DNA of 64,000 bases from JBHIFB01 sp046760905. Lineage in GTDB: Bacteria > Gemmatimonadota > CAZMKB01. Position 1 is the first letter of the stretch, and every line of letters begins with the position of its first letter. Both the position numbers and the translations under genes were made by a program. The stretch spans positions 1-64,000 of the forward strand of contig JBHIFB010000002.1 in NCBI GenBank assembly GCA_046760905.1, given 5' to 3'. The notes beneath the pieces are model-generated. The model was not told the DNA's origin and did not search any database. It saw only the letters and a program-made list of their open reading frames with translations. Below are positions 56,590 through 64,000 of the stretch, piece after piece.

Positions 56590-58410
56590 ATGTACATTCT
56601 TGGAATCTCAGCCTTCTACCACGACAGCGCCGCAGCACTCGTGAAGGATGGGGAAATAGTGGCGGCGGCTCAGGAAGAGAGATTTACTCGGAAGAAACAC
56701 GACTACAACTTTCCTGATAATGCAATAGATTTCTGTCTGCGATATGAAGGCATCACGCCGGCCGAACTTTCCCTTGTCGTCTTCTACGACAAGCCCCTAA
56801 TCAAATTCGAAAGGATACTGGAGAGCTACATAAGCTACGCTCCCATTGGCATTAAGTCGTTCATCAAGTCGATGCCGGTGTGGATCAAGCAGAAGCTCTG
56901 GATAAAAAACCTGCTATACGGGAAACTGGAAGGGTACGACGGGAAGATACTCTTCCCTGAACATCACGAATCTCATGCAGCGTCGGCTTTCTATCCCTCA
57001 CCATTCAAGGAGGCGGCATTTCTTACGGTGGATGGCGTCGGGGAATGGACAACGACGAGTTATGGAATTGGGAAAGGTAACGACCTTAGAATCCTTGCCG
57101 AGCAATCCTTTCCCCACTCCCTTGGCATGCTTTACTCGGCGTTCACATACTTCACCGGATTCAAGGTAAACTCGGGTGAGTACAAGCTCATGGGTCTCGC
57201 TCCTTATGGAGAGCCGAAGTATGTGAATGTTATACTGGATAATCTCATAGATCTAAAAGAAGACGGGTCCTTCAAACTCAACATGCGCTATTTCAACTAT
57301 TGTGTTGGTCTCACAATGACAAACAGAAGGTTTGCCAGGCTCTTCGGTGGAAAGCCCAGGAAACCTGAGACGAAGCTTACACAGAGGGACATGGATCTCG
57401 CAAGATCGATCCAGGTTGTCACAGAGGAGATCATGCTCAGGATGGCTCGGTATGTCCACGCAGAGACAGGGCTCGAAAAGCTCGTCCTCGCAGGAGGGTG
57501 CGCTCTGAACTGCGTATCAAATGGCAGGATACTGAGGGAGGGACCTTTCGAAGACATATGGATTCAGCCGGCTGCGGGAGATGCCGGTGGTGCCTTGGGG
57601 GCGGCTCTGATTGCATGGTACAGGTATCTCGGCAAGAACAGAAATCCGGATGGCGATCGCGATTTTCAGAAAGCCTCATACCTCGGCCCTGAATACACAG
57701 ACGGTGAGATAGAACAGTTCCTAAAATCGCAAAAAGCGCCGTATGAGAGACTCTCAAGGGAAGAGATTGGGGGGCGCATCGCAAAACTGATTGCCGAGGG
57801 GAACGTTGTGGGATGGTTCCAGGGCAGAATGGAATTCGGTCCAAGGGCTCTCGGTTCACGGAGCATAATCGGGGATGCACGGTCCCCGGAAATGCAGTCG
57901 AAGATGAATCTTAAAATAAAATTCAGGGAATCCTTCAGGCCTTTCGCCCCCACAGTTCTCAATGACTATGTTTCGGAGTATTTCGAAATAGACAGACACA
58001 GCCCGTACATGTTGCTAGTTGCCGGGGTGAGCAAGGATAAGCTGGTGGAATTGGGGGAGGATGACAGGAAATTAATGGGTGTCGAAAGGCGTAAGGCGGT
58101 GAGGTCAACTATCCCGGCCGTCACCCATGTAGATAACAGCGCCAGGCTCCAGACTGTCGAACGAGATGACAATCCGATGTATTACGACATGATAGAGGCT
58201 TTCCGGAAACTCACCGGCTGCCCCGTGATTATCAACACTTCATTCAACGTGAGGGGGGAGCCAATCGTATGCTCCCCAGAGCATGCATACACATGCTTCA
58301 TGCGCACCCATATGGATTACCTCCTCCTGGGAAATTTCCTGCTGGATAAGACCAAGCAGAAAAAGTGGGAGGAGGACTTCGACTGGAGAGAGGAATTTGA
58401 ACTCGACTGA
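56590..58410 (+). CDS. NodU/CmcH-family O-carbamoyltransferase
   Basis: A 606-residue carbamoyltransferase that transfers a carbamoyl group, via carbamoyl-AMP, to a hydroxyl of a small molecule or glycan. The N-terminal Kae1-like domain starts LGISAFYHDSAAALVKDGEI and has EHHESHAASAFYPSPF, VDGVGEWTTTSYG and LAGGCALNCVSNGRIL. The C-terminal YrdC-like region includes FGPRALGSRSIIGDARSPEM and FRPFAPTVL. The acceptor is unknown. The two small membrane-protein genes that follow (SxtJ, DUF5989) are recurrent partners of this family. Confidence 0.92.
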   Translation: MYILGISAFYHDSAAALVKDGEIVAAAQEERFTRKKHDYNFPDNAIDFCLRYEGITPAELSLVVFYDKPLIKFERILESYISYAPIGIKSFIKSMPVWIKQKLWIKNLLYGKLEGYDGKILFPEHHESHAASAFYPSPFKEAAFLTVDGVGEWTTTSYGIGKGNDLRILAEQSFPHSLGMLYSAFTYFTGFKVNSGEYKLMGLAPYGEPKYVNVILDNLIDLKEDGSFKLNMRYFNYCVGLTMTNRRFARLFGGKPRKPETKLTQRDMDLARSIQVVTEEIMLRMARYVHAETGLEKLVLAGGCALNCVSNGRILREGPFEDIWIQPAAGDAGGALGAALIAWYRYLGKNRNPDGDRDFQKASYLGPEYTDGEIEQFLKSQKAPYERLSREEIGGRIAKLIAEGNVVGWFQGRMEFGPRALGSRSIIGDARSPEMQSKMNLKIKFRESFRPFAPTVLNDYVSEYFEIDRHSPYMLLVAGVSKDKLVELGEDDRKLMGVERRKAVRSTIPAVTHVDNSARLQTVERDDNPMYYDMIEAFRKLTGCPVIINTSFNVRGEPIVCSPEHAYTCFMRTHMDYLLLGNFLLDKTKQKKWEEDFDWREEFELD

Positions 58411-58804
58411 GACTAAAGCCGCACAACTCAGAAAATTCGGCATGGTGTTTGGCATCATTCTCGGAGTGATCGCGCTCATCTCATTGTGGCGCGGCAGAGA
58501 GAGTGTCGTCACACCCTTTCTCATCCTCTCTGTGGTTTTCATTCTAATCTCCCTCGTGTATCCGAAGCTGCTCACCCCCCTTTACTGGCTTATGCTTCGC
58601 GTCTCGGGATATATGGGATGGGTCAATACCAGGATCTTGCTCGTGATAGTTTACTATTTGGTCTTTACTCCCGTTGCGATTCTGTTTAAATTGATTGGGA
58701 AAGATCCCCTTTCGAGAAAATTCGAGAAGGAGGCTTCTTCATACTGGAAGAGGAGGGATGAATCCGGTACGGATACGATAACACAGTATGAGAAACAGTT
58801 CTAA
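58397..58804 (+). CDS. SxtJ-family small membrane protein
   Basis: A protein of about 135 residues with three hydrophobic segments (FGIILGVIALISLW, ILSVVFILISLVY and ILLVIVYYLVFTPVAILF). It ends with the conserved KDPLSRKF-x-x-x-A-x-S-Y-W pattern seen in SxtJ proteins. SxtJ was named from saxitoxin clusters but is widespread beside NodU-type carbamoyltransferases, with no defined role. The start is TTG 58397, supported by GAGAGAGGA just upstream and overlapping the end of the carbamoyltransferase gene. A longer reading from 58283 would lie in the wrong frame of the upstream gene. Confidence 0.82.
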   Translation: MNSTETKAAQLRKFGMVFGIILGVIALISLWRGRESVVTPFLILSVVFILISLVYPKLLTPLYWLMLRVSGYMGWVNTRILLVIVYYLVFTPVAILFKLIGKDPLSRKFEKEASSYWKRRDESGTDTITQYEKQF

Positions 58805-58895
58805 AGCCTGGCTGTTAGTTAAGCTAACATCGGGACAGGAGAGGGGTCATGGAGGATATAATCTGTGCGTTAGATCTCAAAAAGGAGTTGTGAAA

Positions 58896-59072
58896 TTGAC
58901 AAATGGGAGTGAATACGGGAAGGGAGCGCTTCTTAAGGAATTCTGGGAGTTTCTGAAAGTGAGGAAGAAGTGGTGGCTTGGTCCAATCGTACTGATTCTG
59001 TTACTCCTCGGATTCTTTATAATATTTACGGAAGGGTCCGCTCTTGCCCCGTTCATCTATGCTATTTTCTAG
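58896..59072 (+). CDS. DUF5989-family tiny membrane protein
   Basis: About 58 residues. The recognisable part is EFWEFLKVRKKWWLGPIVL, then LLLLGFFIIFTEGSALAPF, a basic aromatic patch followed by one membrane helix and the TEGSALAPFIY ending typical of DUF5989. These proteins travel with SxtJ and NodU carbamoyltransferases. TTG 58896 has AAAGGAG nine bases upstream; GTG 58890 is possible. A frame-open reading back to 58788 overlaps sxtJ and looks non-coding. The 3' end overlaps lolA by 14 nt. Confidence 0.78.
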   Translation: MTNGSEYGKGALLKEFWEFLKVRKKWWLGPIVLILLLLGFFIIFTEGSALAPFIYAIF

Positions 59073-59727
59073 CTGGAAGGTCCTCATCTTCCTTCCGATT
59101 GTTGCGCTTGCATGGGCATCGGGGTTATGCCGTGCAGAAGGAGTAACCCTCGATCAGGTACTCGAGATGAGCTCGAAGAAGTATAAAGAGATCGAGGGGT
59201 TTTCCTCGAAGTTCAAGCAGGTCGTCGAAATTCCCCTGCTCGCGAAGAGAAAGGAATTCAGAGGTGAGCTCAACTATAGAAGTCCGAACCTGTTGAGACT
59301 GGATTACGACATCCCCGAAGGTGGGTATATACTCTGCGATGGAAATTACTTTTACATTTACCTTCCGGACGTGGATTCTACGAGAGTGATGAAGACTTTT
59401 CTCGAGGCAGATCCGAGGTCTTTTCTCACCGAATTCTTCCTTGACGAAGCGAGGGAGAATTACGATGCCGCTCTAGTGGACTCCGATGATGACGACCATC
59501 ATCTCACATTCATACCTAAGGAAAACCGGGCTGAGTTACTAAGGGTAGATGTCAGGATCGCGAGAGAGAATGGCTTAGTCATGGATATCTCTTACACGGA
59601 TCCTTCTGGCAGTACTACATCTTATTTCCTCGAAGACCTGAAGATTCAAGCTGAAGCAAAGGAGCGCTTCAGGTTTACCCTGCCCGAGGGAGTGGAACTC
59701 TTAGACCTCACCTCCGACCCATACTGA
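59059..59727 (+). CDS. lolA: Outer-membrane lipoprotein carrier LolA
   Basis: A periplasmic chaperone of about 222 residues that ferries lipoproteins to the outer membrane. Signal peptide VLIFLPIVALAWASGLCRA leads to the LolA fold: YKEIEGFSSKFKQVVEIPLL, FRGELNYRSPNLLRLDYDIP and GNYFYIYLPDVDSTRVMK match family strands. ATG 59059 overlaps the DUF5989 stop; a TTG at 59044 would add five residues. Adjacent ftsK and lolA are common; here the carbamoyltransferase cassette lies between them. Confidence 0.87.
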   Translation: MLFSSWKVLIFLPIVALAWASGLCRAEGVTLDQVLEMSSKKYKEIEGFSSKFKQVVEIPLLAKRKEFRGELNYRSPNLLRLDYDIPEGGYILCDGNYFYIYLPDVDSTRVMKTFLEADPRSFLTEFFLDEARENYDAALVDSDDDDHHLTFIPKENRAELLRVDVRIARENGLVMDISYTDPSGSTTSYFLEDLKIQAEAKERFRFTLPEGVELLDLTSDPY

Positions 59728-59738
59728 TAACTGCCGCC

Positions 59739-61100
59739 ATGTCTGAGACTAAGCTTCCAAGAGTCTATTTTCTCTCTCTGGGATGCTTCAAGAACACAGT
59801 TGATTCTGAGCGTATGATACAGGAGCTTTTGAATGAAGGTTTCGAACTCACCGAAAGACCCCAGGAATCGGGGATCATCGTGGTGAACACCTGTGGATTC
59901 ATTGATCCAGCGAAAGAGGAGTCCATCGAGGCAATTCTCGAGGCAGCCCTCTATAAAAAGAGTGGTAAGCTGGAGGCGCTTGTAGTAGCAGGGTGCATGG
60001 TGGAGCGATTCCGGGAGGATCTGGAGAGGTTGATTCCGGAGGTCGATTTGTTTCTCGGTCTGGATGAGGAAGGAGGGATCGGGAAGGCCCTGAAGGAGAA
60101 GCTTGGATTAGCACCGGAAATTAAGATTCCCGCGGCCGGCAGAGGCCATGGCAGGGTGTTTTTAACCCCGCCTCATCTCTCTTTCCTCAAGATCGCGGAA
60201 GGCTGTTCACGTCGCTGCAGCTTCTGCACGATACCTTCTATAAGAGGGCAGTTCCGTTCGAAGAGTATCGACGAGCTTGTGAAGGAGGCTCAGCACCTGG
60301 AATCCCTTGGGGTGCGAGAGCTAAACGTGATTTCCCAGGACACAGTATCGTACAGAGACCGTTCCGGCCGGGGGCTCGTCGAACTGCTGAGACAGATCCT
60401 GTCAAACACTGGGATACCCTGGATCAGGCTGCTCTATCTGAATCCAGCAGGCTTCGGTGACGATCTCATGGATTTACTTGGTTTGGAAGAGAGACTCCTC
60501 GCTTATGTCGATATCCCAATACAACACATCTCCAATACCCTCCTCAAGAGAATGGGGCGAGGTGTGAGTCGTGAGGATATAGAAGCATTGATCTGGGCTC
60601 TCAGGCAGAGAGTGCCCGGCGTCACACTCAGGACAACAGTGCTCGTCGGCTTCCCCGGGGAGGAAGACGATCATTTCAGGGAGCTGCTAGATTTCCTCGA
60701 AGAGGTGCAATTCGAGAGGCTCGGCGTCTTCCCTTTTTCGTGTGAGGAGGGCACTCCAGCATCGAGGCTTCCGGGGCAGGTTGCCGAGGAGGTGAAGCAG
60801 GAGAGATGTTTCCAGGTCATGGAGCTTCAAAGAGCTATCTCCTGGAAGAAATGCCGTGCGAGAAGAGGAACCAGAACCGAGGTCATTGTTGATACTGCCA
60901 TTGATAAAGCCGACCCGGACGATGAGGTAATACGGCTTCTGGCCAGGCGGCCGGACATAAGCTTCATCGGCAGATCCAGATGCGAGGCTTATGAGGTTGA
61001 TGGCGTCATCTACCTAGCCGGTGAATATGAGGTTGGCGAATTCGCTGACGTTCGGATAGTCGACTCTATGGAATACGATTTAGTGGGGGAGCGGAATTGA
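59739..61100 (+). CDS. rimO: Ribosomal protein uS12 methylthiotransferase RimO
   Basis: A 453-residue radical SAM enzyme that adds a methylthio group to an Asp of ribosomal protein S12. The UPF0004 domain has VYFLSLGCFKNTVDSERM, VVNTCGFIDPAKEESIE and VVAGCM, giving the three Cys of the auxiliary cluster. The SAM cluster motif is KIAEGCSRRCSFCTIPSIRG. A TRAM domain ends the protein. FKNTVDSE and NTCGFIDPAKEESI favour RimO over MiaB. Confidence 0.94.
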   Translation: MSETKLPRVYFLSLGCFKNTVDSERMIQELLNEGFELTERPQESGIIVVNTCGFIDPAKEESIEAILEAALYKKSGKLEALVVAGCMVERFREDLERLIPEVDLFLGLDEEGGIGKALKEKLGLAPEIKIPAAGRGHGRVFLTPPHLSFLKIAEGCSRRCSFCTIPSIRGQFRSKSIDELVKEAQHLESLGVRELNVISQDTVSYRDRSGRGLVELLRQILSNTGIPWIRLLYLNPAGFGDDLMDLLGLEERLLAYVDIPIQHISNTLLKRMGRGVSREDIEALIWALRQRVPGVTLRTTVLVGFPGEEDDHFRELLDFLEEVQFERLGVFPFSCEEGTPASRLPGQVAEEVKQERCFQVMELQRAISWKKCRARRGTRTEVIVDTAIDKADPDDEVIRLLARRPDISFIGRSRCEAYEVDGVIYLAGEYEVGEFADVRIVDSMEYDLVGERN

Positions 61101-61102
61101 TA

Positions 61103-61792
61103 TCATTTTTTCAGCATCGCGTTCAGGACCACCCTGGATGCCTCCTCAGCTTCGTCTATCATGAACTGGACCCTGTTAGAAACAAATGAATGCGCAAGGA
61201 CAGTGGGTATTGCGATTATGAGACCTAAGAGTGTTGTGAAGAGTGATTGAGAGATTCCCGTGAGTAGTGATCTGAAACCGTATTCGATTGAAGCAGCTTC
61301 CGGTGACAGAATGTTCATGATACCGAACACGGTGCCTGTGACACCAAGGAGGAGTACTATCTTTGCAAGCGCGGGTAGGTAGCCAATTCCCCACCTGAGT
61401 GCACGGAAGGCGCCGAGGGCCACCTCGTCCATCTCTCGCTTTATCGCCTCTTCCTTTTTGGTGATATCAGGGGAGACGCTGAAGGTGATCTCCGTAAGTG
61501 TGTTGTGCCTCGCCAATTCCTCGTTGTGGTTGAAGTTCGTATCGAACTCTTTTAGTCCTGCGATCAGAATCCTGTTGATGGGGGCTTCAGACCTTTCGCA
61601 CAGTTCGATGGCACCCTCGAATTCCCTCGCATCGATGCAGATAAGGACTTCTTTCAGAAGCTCCTCGGTGTTCACCCTGCGCTTTATCAATAATGAATAA
61701 AACTTATGCAGGATAAGGGAGAGTATAAGGATGGCGCATATGATTATGAGGTACAGGAACAGCCCGTTGCCGGGGTTTACGCTGAGCTCCAT
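61103..61792 (-). CDS. Stand-alone MotA/TolQ/ExbB proton-channel protein
   Basis: A membrane protein of about 229 residues. The first helix is LIIICAILILSLILHKFYSL. The last two helices include LALLGVTGTVFGIMNILS-like (VLLLGVTGTVFGIMNIL) and LFTTLLGLIIAIPTVLAHSF, the conserved channel pair. No ExbD/TolR partner is next to it. ATG at 61792 is preceded by GGAGGG; a start at 61861 is open but lacks this. It could serve a second TonB or gliding-type motor whose partners lie elsewhere. Confidence 0.85.
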   Translation of the reverse strand: MELSVNPGNGLFLYLIIICAILILSLILHKFYSLLIKRRVNTEELLKEVLICIDAREFEGAIELCERSEAPINRILIAGLKEFDTNFNHNEELARHNTLTEITFSVSPDITKKEEAIKREMDEVALGAFRALRWGIGYLPALAKIVLLLGVTGTVFGIMNILSPEAASIEYGFRSLLTGISQSLFTTLLGLIIAIPTVLAHSFVSNRVQFMIDEAEEASRVVLNAMLKK

Positions 61793-61912
61793 TATCCCTC
61801 CAGGAATCGTTCCATGCGCATGTGGGAAAGAAAATATGTTGCAGATCCCGACGGATGTCAATAGCCGGATAATGAGAAAATAGTGGAAAAAAGGACTCCA
61901 GGCCTCATCTCA

Positions 61913-61941
61913 TTGACATTATTCCAGCATGTCAGTATTAT
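61913..61941 (+). promoter_or_regulatory. Promoter of the TPR-lipoprotein operon
   Basis: TTGACA at 61913-61918 and TATTAT at 61936-61941 are 17 nt apart, giving a start site near 61948. An in-frame ATG at 61929 lies between the two boxes and so would be upstream of the transcript. Confidence 0.68.
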
Positions 61942-61994
61942 TCTTCTGTCTGATTCTGGGTTTCTTTCAAAGAAGATATCCTGACCGAACACTT

Positions 61995-62747
61995 ATGGAA
62001 AAAATTCTCAAAGTCTCGGAGCTTCACCGGAAGGGGATGAGGAGTCTTCTCAGGGAGGATTATGAACGTGCGATTGACGAGCTCACACTCGCTGTCGAAC
62101 TTCAACCGAGGTATCCGGATATAAACAATGCGCTGGGAATTGCTCACTACTTCGGCGGATCGAAGGAGATGGCCATAGAGTACTTCAAAAGGGCCTGCGA
62201 AATAAATCCGAATTACATAGAAGCCAGGCTACATCTCGCGTTCACTCTCATAGAATGTGGGGACATTGGTGAAGGTGTCTCACTGCTGGAGGAGATTCCA
62301 CACCTTGATGAGGAAAGGGAGGGGAGGTGCGAGTCCAGGAGCGTAATGATGTGTGAAATGCACACGCAACTTGGCCAGATGTACGAGAAGACGGGAGAGT
62401 TGCTGGATGCGATGAATGAATACAAAAAAGCCCTGCGGCTTCAGCCTGATTTCCTCGATATCGCACTGAAGCTTGCGAGAACATATTCAAAACTCGAACT
62501 CTTCGAAGAAGCTCATCGGGAATTCCACAGGATTCTGCAGGTGAACATGGAATACCACGAGGCGCGGTTGGAGTTGGGTATGTTGTTCATGAGGGAGGGT
62601 AAGTACGAAGATGCCAGAAAACAGTGGGAAAGATGCCTAAAGAGCGAAGCGCATGAAGCGAGGGCGAGGTTTTATCTGAAGAGATTGCTAAGGGGGGATT
62701 TTAAAGAAGTAAAAGGGAGGGACTTTCTAAAATCCGGGAGGGATTGA
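61995..62747 (+). CDS. TPR-repeat protein
   Basis: About 250 residues, almost all TPR-like helical repeats: GMRSLLREDYERAIDELTLA, ALGIAHYFGGSKEMAIEYFK, LGQMYEKTGELLDAMNEYKK and LGMLFMREGKYEDARKQWER. No enzyme motif is seen. The reading frame stays open to an ATG at 61929, but that codon lies inside the promoter, so ATG 61995 is preferred even though its ribosome site is weak. If 61929 were real, it would add a hydrophobic leader. An inverted repeat straddles the stop codon. Confidence 0.72.
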   Translation: MEKILKVSELHRKGMRSLLREDYERAIDELTLAVELQPRYPDINNALGIAHYFGGSKEMAIEYFKRACEINPNYIEARLHLAFTLIECGDIGEGVSLLEEIPHLDEEREGRCESRSVMMCEMHTQLGQMYEKTGELLDAMNEYKKALRLQPDFLDIALKLARTYSKLELFEEAHREFHRILQVNMEYHEARLELGMLFMREGKYEDARKQWERCLKSEAHEARARFYLKRLLRGDFKEVKGRDFLKSGRD

Positions 62748-62799
62748 TATCAATATATCGATATCAAGCTGTGATCGAGCTGAGCTTCGAATAAATTAG

Positions 62800-63714
62800 A
62801 TGGATATGAATCTGAAACTCCGGTCTCTGGCTTTTTCGGCCGCGCTGTTTTTACTCCTCTTGAATTGTTCCCTCGGATCGCATGAGAGAAGAGGGGATAG
62901 TTATTTCAACAAGGGTAAATACAGGGATGCTCTTGCAGAATTCCTTATAGCACGTCGGGATGATCCTTCGTCCACTCAACTCCTCTTCAAAATAGGTGTC
63001 ACCTCGACCCGTCTCAAGGACATGGGAATGGCTTGCGCCTATTACGATACGCTGCTCGCCCTCGATTCCTCGAGAACGCGATGGATAATCAAGGATCTCT
63101 TTCAGTTCGGCGTGAAAAGCCTCAATGAAGGGGAGCCGGTTTTGATGAGGGAGGCATTCCAGAAAGTCCTCGATATAGACTCAACCTATAACCTCGGTGA
63201 TTCTTTTTATCCGCTGGGTAGGTCTTATAAAGATGCCGGTCAGTATGAAAGAGCCGTGAGGGCGTACCTGAAGGCATTGTCCTTCTCACCCGATTCACCG
63301 GAGGCAATCACGGTCCTTTTCGAACTGGCACAATGCTATGAGGAACTTGGAAAATATAAGGAGGCGCTGTCATACTACGAGGATTATATCGAGCAGATAG
63401 ACGAGGGAGCCACAGATGAGGTTCTATGGCATGTTGGCAATACCGCCTATAAGCTAGCCGATCGATTATATGGGGAAGGGAACCTGGAGGAAGCACAAGA
63501 GTATCTTAAGATGGTAATCGAGCTGGGACGACCACAGGTTTTGCTGATCGATGCGTGGTTTCTTTCGGGTGAGATCTTTTATGCGAGCGAGGAATACGAT
63601 AAGGCACTCGAGGCGTATTCCGAAGTATTGAATCTGAATCCAAGCCGTACGATGAAGGTTGCAACACAGAGTCTTGAAAGGATACGGGAGATAAAATACG
63701 GCAGGGTGAGATGA
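62800..63714 (+). CDS. TPR-repeat lipoprotein
   Basis: A 304-residue probable lipoprotein. The leader FSAALFLLLLNCSLGSHERR has Cys after LLLLN, a plausible though not ideal lipobox. TPR repeats fill the rest: GDSYFNKGKYRDALAEFLIA, GRSYKDAGQYERAVRAYLKA, LAQCYEELGKYKEALSYYED and SGEIFYASEEYDKALEAYSE. It probably sits in the periplasm as a scaffold. The stop overlaps the ATG of the BamD-like gene, which suggests a shared role in outer-membrane assembly. Confidence 0.75.
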   Translation: MDMNLKLRSLAFSAALFLLLLNCSLGSHERRGDSYFNKGKYRDALAEFLIARRDDPSSTQLLFKIGVTSTRLKDMGMACAYYDTLLALDSSRTRWIIKDLFQFGVKSLNEGEPVLMREAFQKVLDIDSTYNLGDSFYPLGRSYKDAGQYERAVRAYLKALSFSPDSPEAITVLFELAQCYEELGKYKEALSYYEDYIEQIDEGATDEVLWHVGNTAYKLADRLYGEGNLEEAQEYLKMVIELGRPQVLLIDAWFLSGEIFYASEEYDKALEAYSEVLNLNPSRTMKVATQSLERIREIKYGRVR

Positions 63715-64000
63715 TTTCACGCGACCTGGTTTTAATTGCGCTTCTGCTTCTTATATGGGGCTGTGGACAGAAGAATCTGCCGGAGGACCTTACCGCCCAA
63801 GAACTTTTCAACAGGGGAGAGATGGAGCTTGAGGGTGGGGACCAAGGAAAGGCCGTTGAGTCGTTTCAGAGAATAATATATGAATTCCCGGGAAGTGAAT
63901 ACGTCGAGAAAGCAAGGCTCAAGCTCGCTGACGCACGCTTCCTGAGTGGAGATTATCTTCTGGCGGCAAACGAGTACGAAAGGTTCTCCAGAGACTTCCC
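63711..64000 (+). CDS. BamD-like outer-membrane assembly lipoprotein (partial)
   Basis: The first 96 codons of a gene cut by the window end. The lipoprotein leader LVLIALLLLIWGCGQ is followed by BamD/YfiO-type TPR sequence (LFNRGEMELEGGDQGKAVES, then FQRIIYEFPGSEYVEKARLK and ADARFLSGDYLLAANEYERF). BamD is the essential lipoprotein partner of BamA in barrel insertion. ATGA overlap with the previous gene gives the start. The C-terminal half is not seen, so a related TPR lipoprotein is possible. Confidence 0.82.
   Translation, partial: MISRDLVLIALLLLIWGCGQKNLPEDLTAQELFNRGEMELEGGDQGKAVESFQRIIYEFPGSEYVEKARLKLADARFLSGDYLLAANEYERFSRDF

Noticed and set aside
58283..58396. Longer N-terminus for the SxtJ-family gene, starting at an ATG inside the carbamoyltransferase gene
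   Set aside because: The extra 38 residues are Cys/Trp/Arg-rich, out of frame with the overlapped conserved end of the carbamoyltransferase, and unlike SxtJ proteins; a TTG with a ribosome site lies at 58397.
1..64000. CRISPR arrays, tRNA and rRNA genes, insertion sequences
   Set aside because: No regularly spaced direct repeats, no cloverleaf-like sequence with a clear T-loop, and no transposase or integrase peptide were noticed. A dedicated scan with tRNAscan-SE, Infernal and a CRISPR finder would be needed to exclude them fully.

Overview
The window looks like chromosome from a Gram-negative, rod-shaped bacterium of a little-studied lineage near the FCB group (Fibrobacteres-Chlorobi-Bacteroidetes and allied candidate phyla such as Krumholzibacteria, Eisenbacteria or Zixibacteria). 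That placement is inferred from gene content and was not computed. The supporting signs are a double-membrane gene set (LptD, Tol, LolA, a BamD-like lipoprotein, TatAC), a PorV-family protein next to a secreted M6 protease with a YPNPF-type C-terminal sorting domain, FlgD-like Ig relics, and frequent GTG and TTG starts. Gene density is high and most genes lie in tightly spaced or overlapping operons. I found no tRNA, rRNA, CRISPR array, transposase or integrase. Where promoters can be read they are mostly sigma70-like, TTGAC(A/C)-17 nt-TAT(A/T)AT.

Layout. 1-6.2 kb: the end of infB, then ylxP-rbfA-truB-ribF-rpsO-pnp (translation and RNA turnover), with alanine dehydrogenase overlapping pnp. 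6.3-8.9 kb: a ParA ATPase, then a nicotinamidase-like hydrolase and nicotinate phosphoribosyltransferase (NAD salvage), followed by a broken sorting-domain relic. 9.3-14.8 kb: the rod-shape operon mreB-mreC-mreD-mrdA-rodA. 15.3-19.1 kb: a degenerate NtrC-type regulator, ssb, a B12-binding radical SAM protein and rpmB on the other strand. A decaying beta-helix gene start follows. 19.5-21.8 kb: nucleotide-sugar dehydrogenase and epimerase. 21.8-29.6 kb: tolQ-tolR-tolA/tonB-like-tolB-cpoB (no pal), nrdR, tatC, lptD. 29.7-39.1 kb: an accessory secretion region with a large FTP/gluzincin protease, an MFS transporter on the minus strand, HU, an M6 protease with a sorting domain, and PorV.

39.2-46.0 kb: a DinG-like helicase, then urocanate hydratase and imidazolonepropionase (histidine degradation) separated by a minus-strand VTT/DedA-like membrane protein. 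46.0-49.4 kb: polyprenyl diphosphate synthase, a DUF4321 protein, tatA, and a minus-strand PpiD/SurA-like foldase. 49.6-54.3 kb: TPR protein-efp-accB, a terminator, then pilT-accC. 54.3-61.1 kb: ftsK, a NodU carbamoyltransferase/SxtJ/DUF5989 cassette, lolA and rimO. 61.1-64 kb: a lone ExbB/TolQ-like protein on the minus strand, then two TPR proteins and the start of a BamD-like lipoprotein.

Much of the window serves envelope building and export: cell-wall elongation, the Tol energy-transducing complex, LPS insertion, lipoprotein sorting, Tat export, outer-membrane protein folding, and a probable type IX-like export route with one clear client. The points that most deserve a second look are the sigma54-type regulator that has lost both GAFTGA and a normal Walker B motif, the carbamoyltransferase/SxtJ/DUF5989 cassette between ftsK and lolA, the palindromic operator centred on the HU promoter, the two relics of secreted-protein genes, and two promoter-bearing stretches with no conventional gene.
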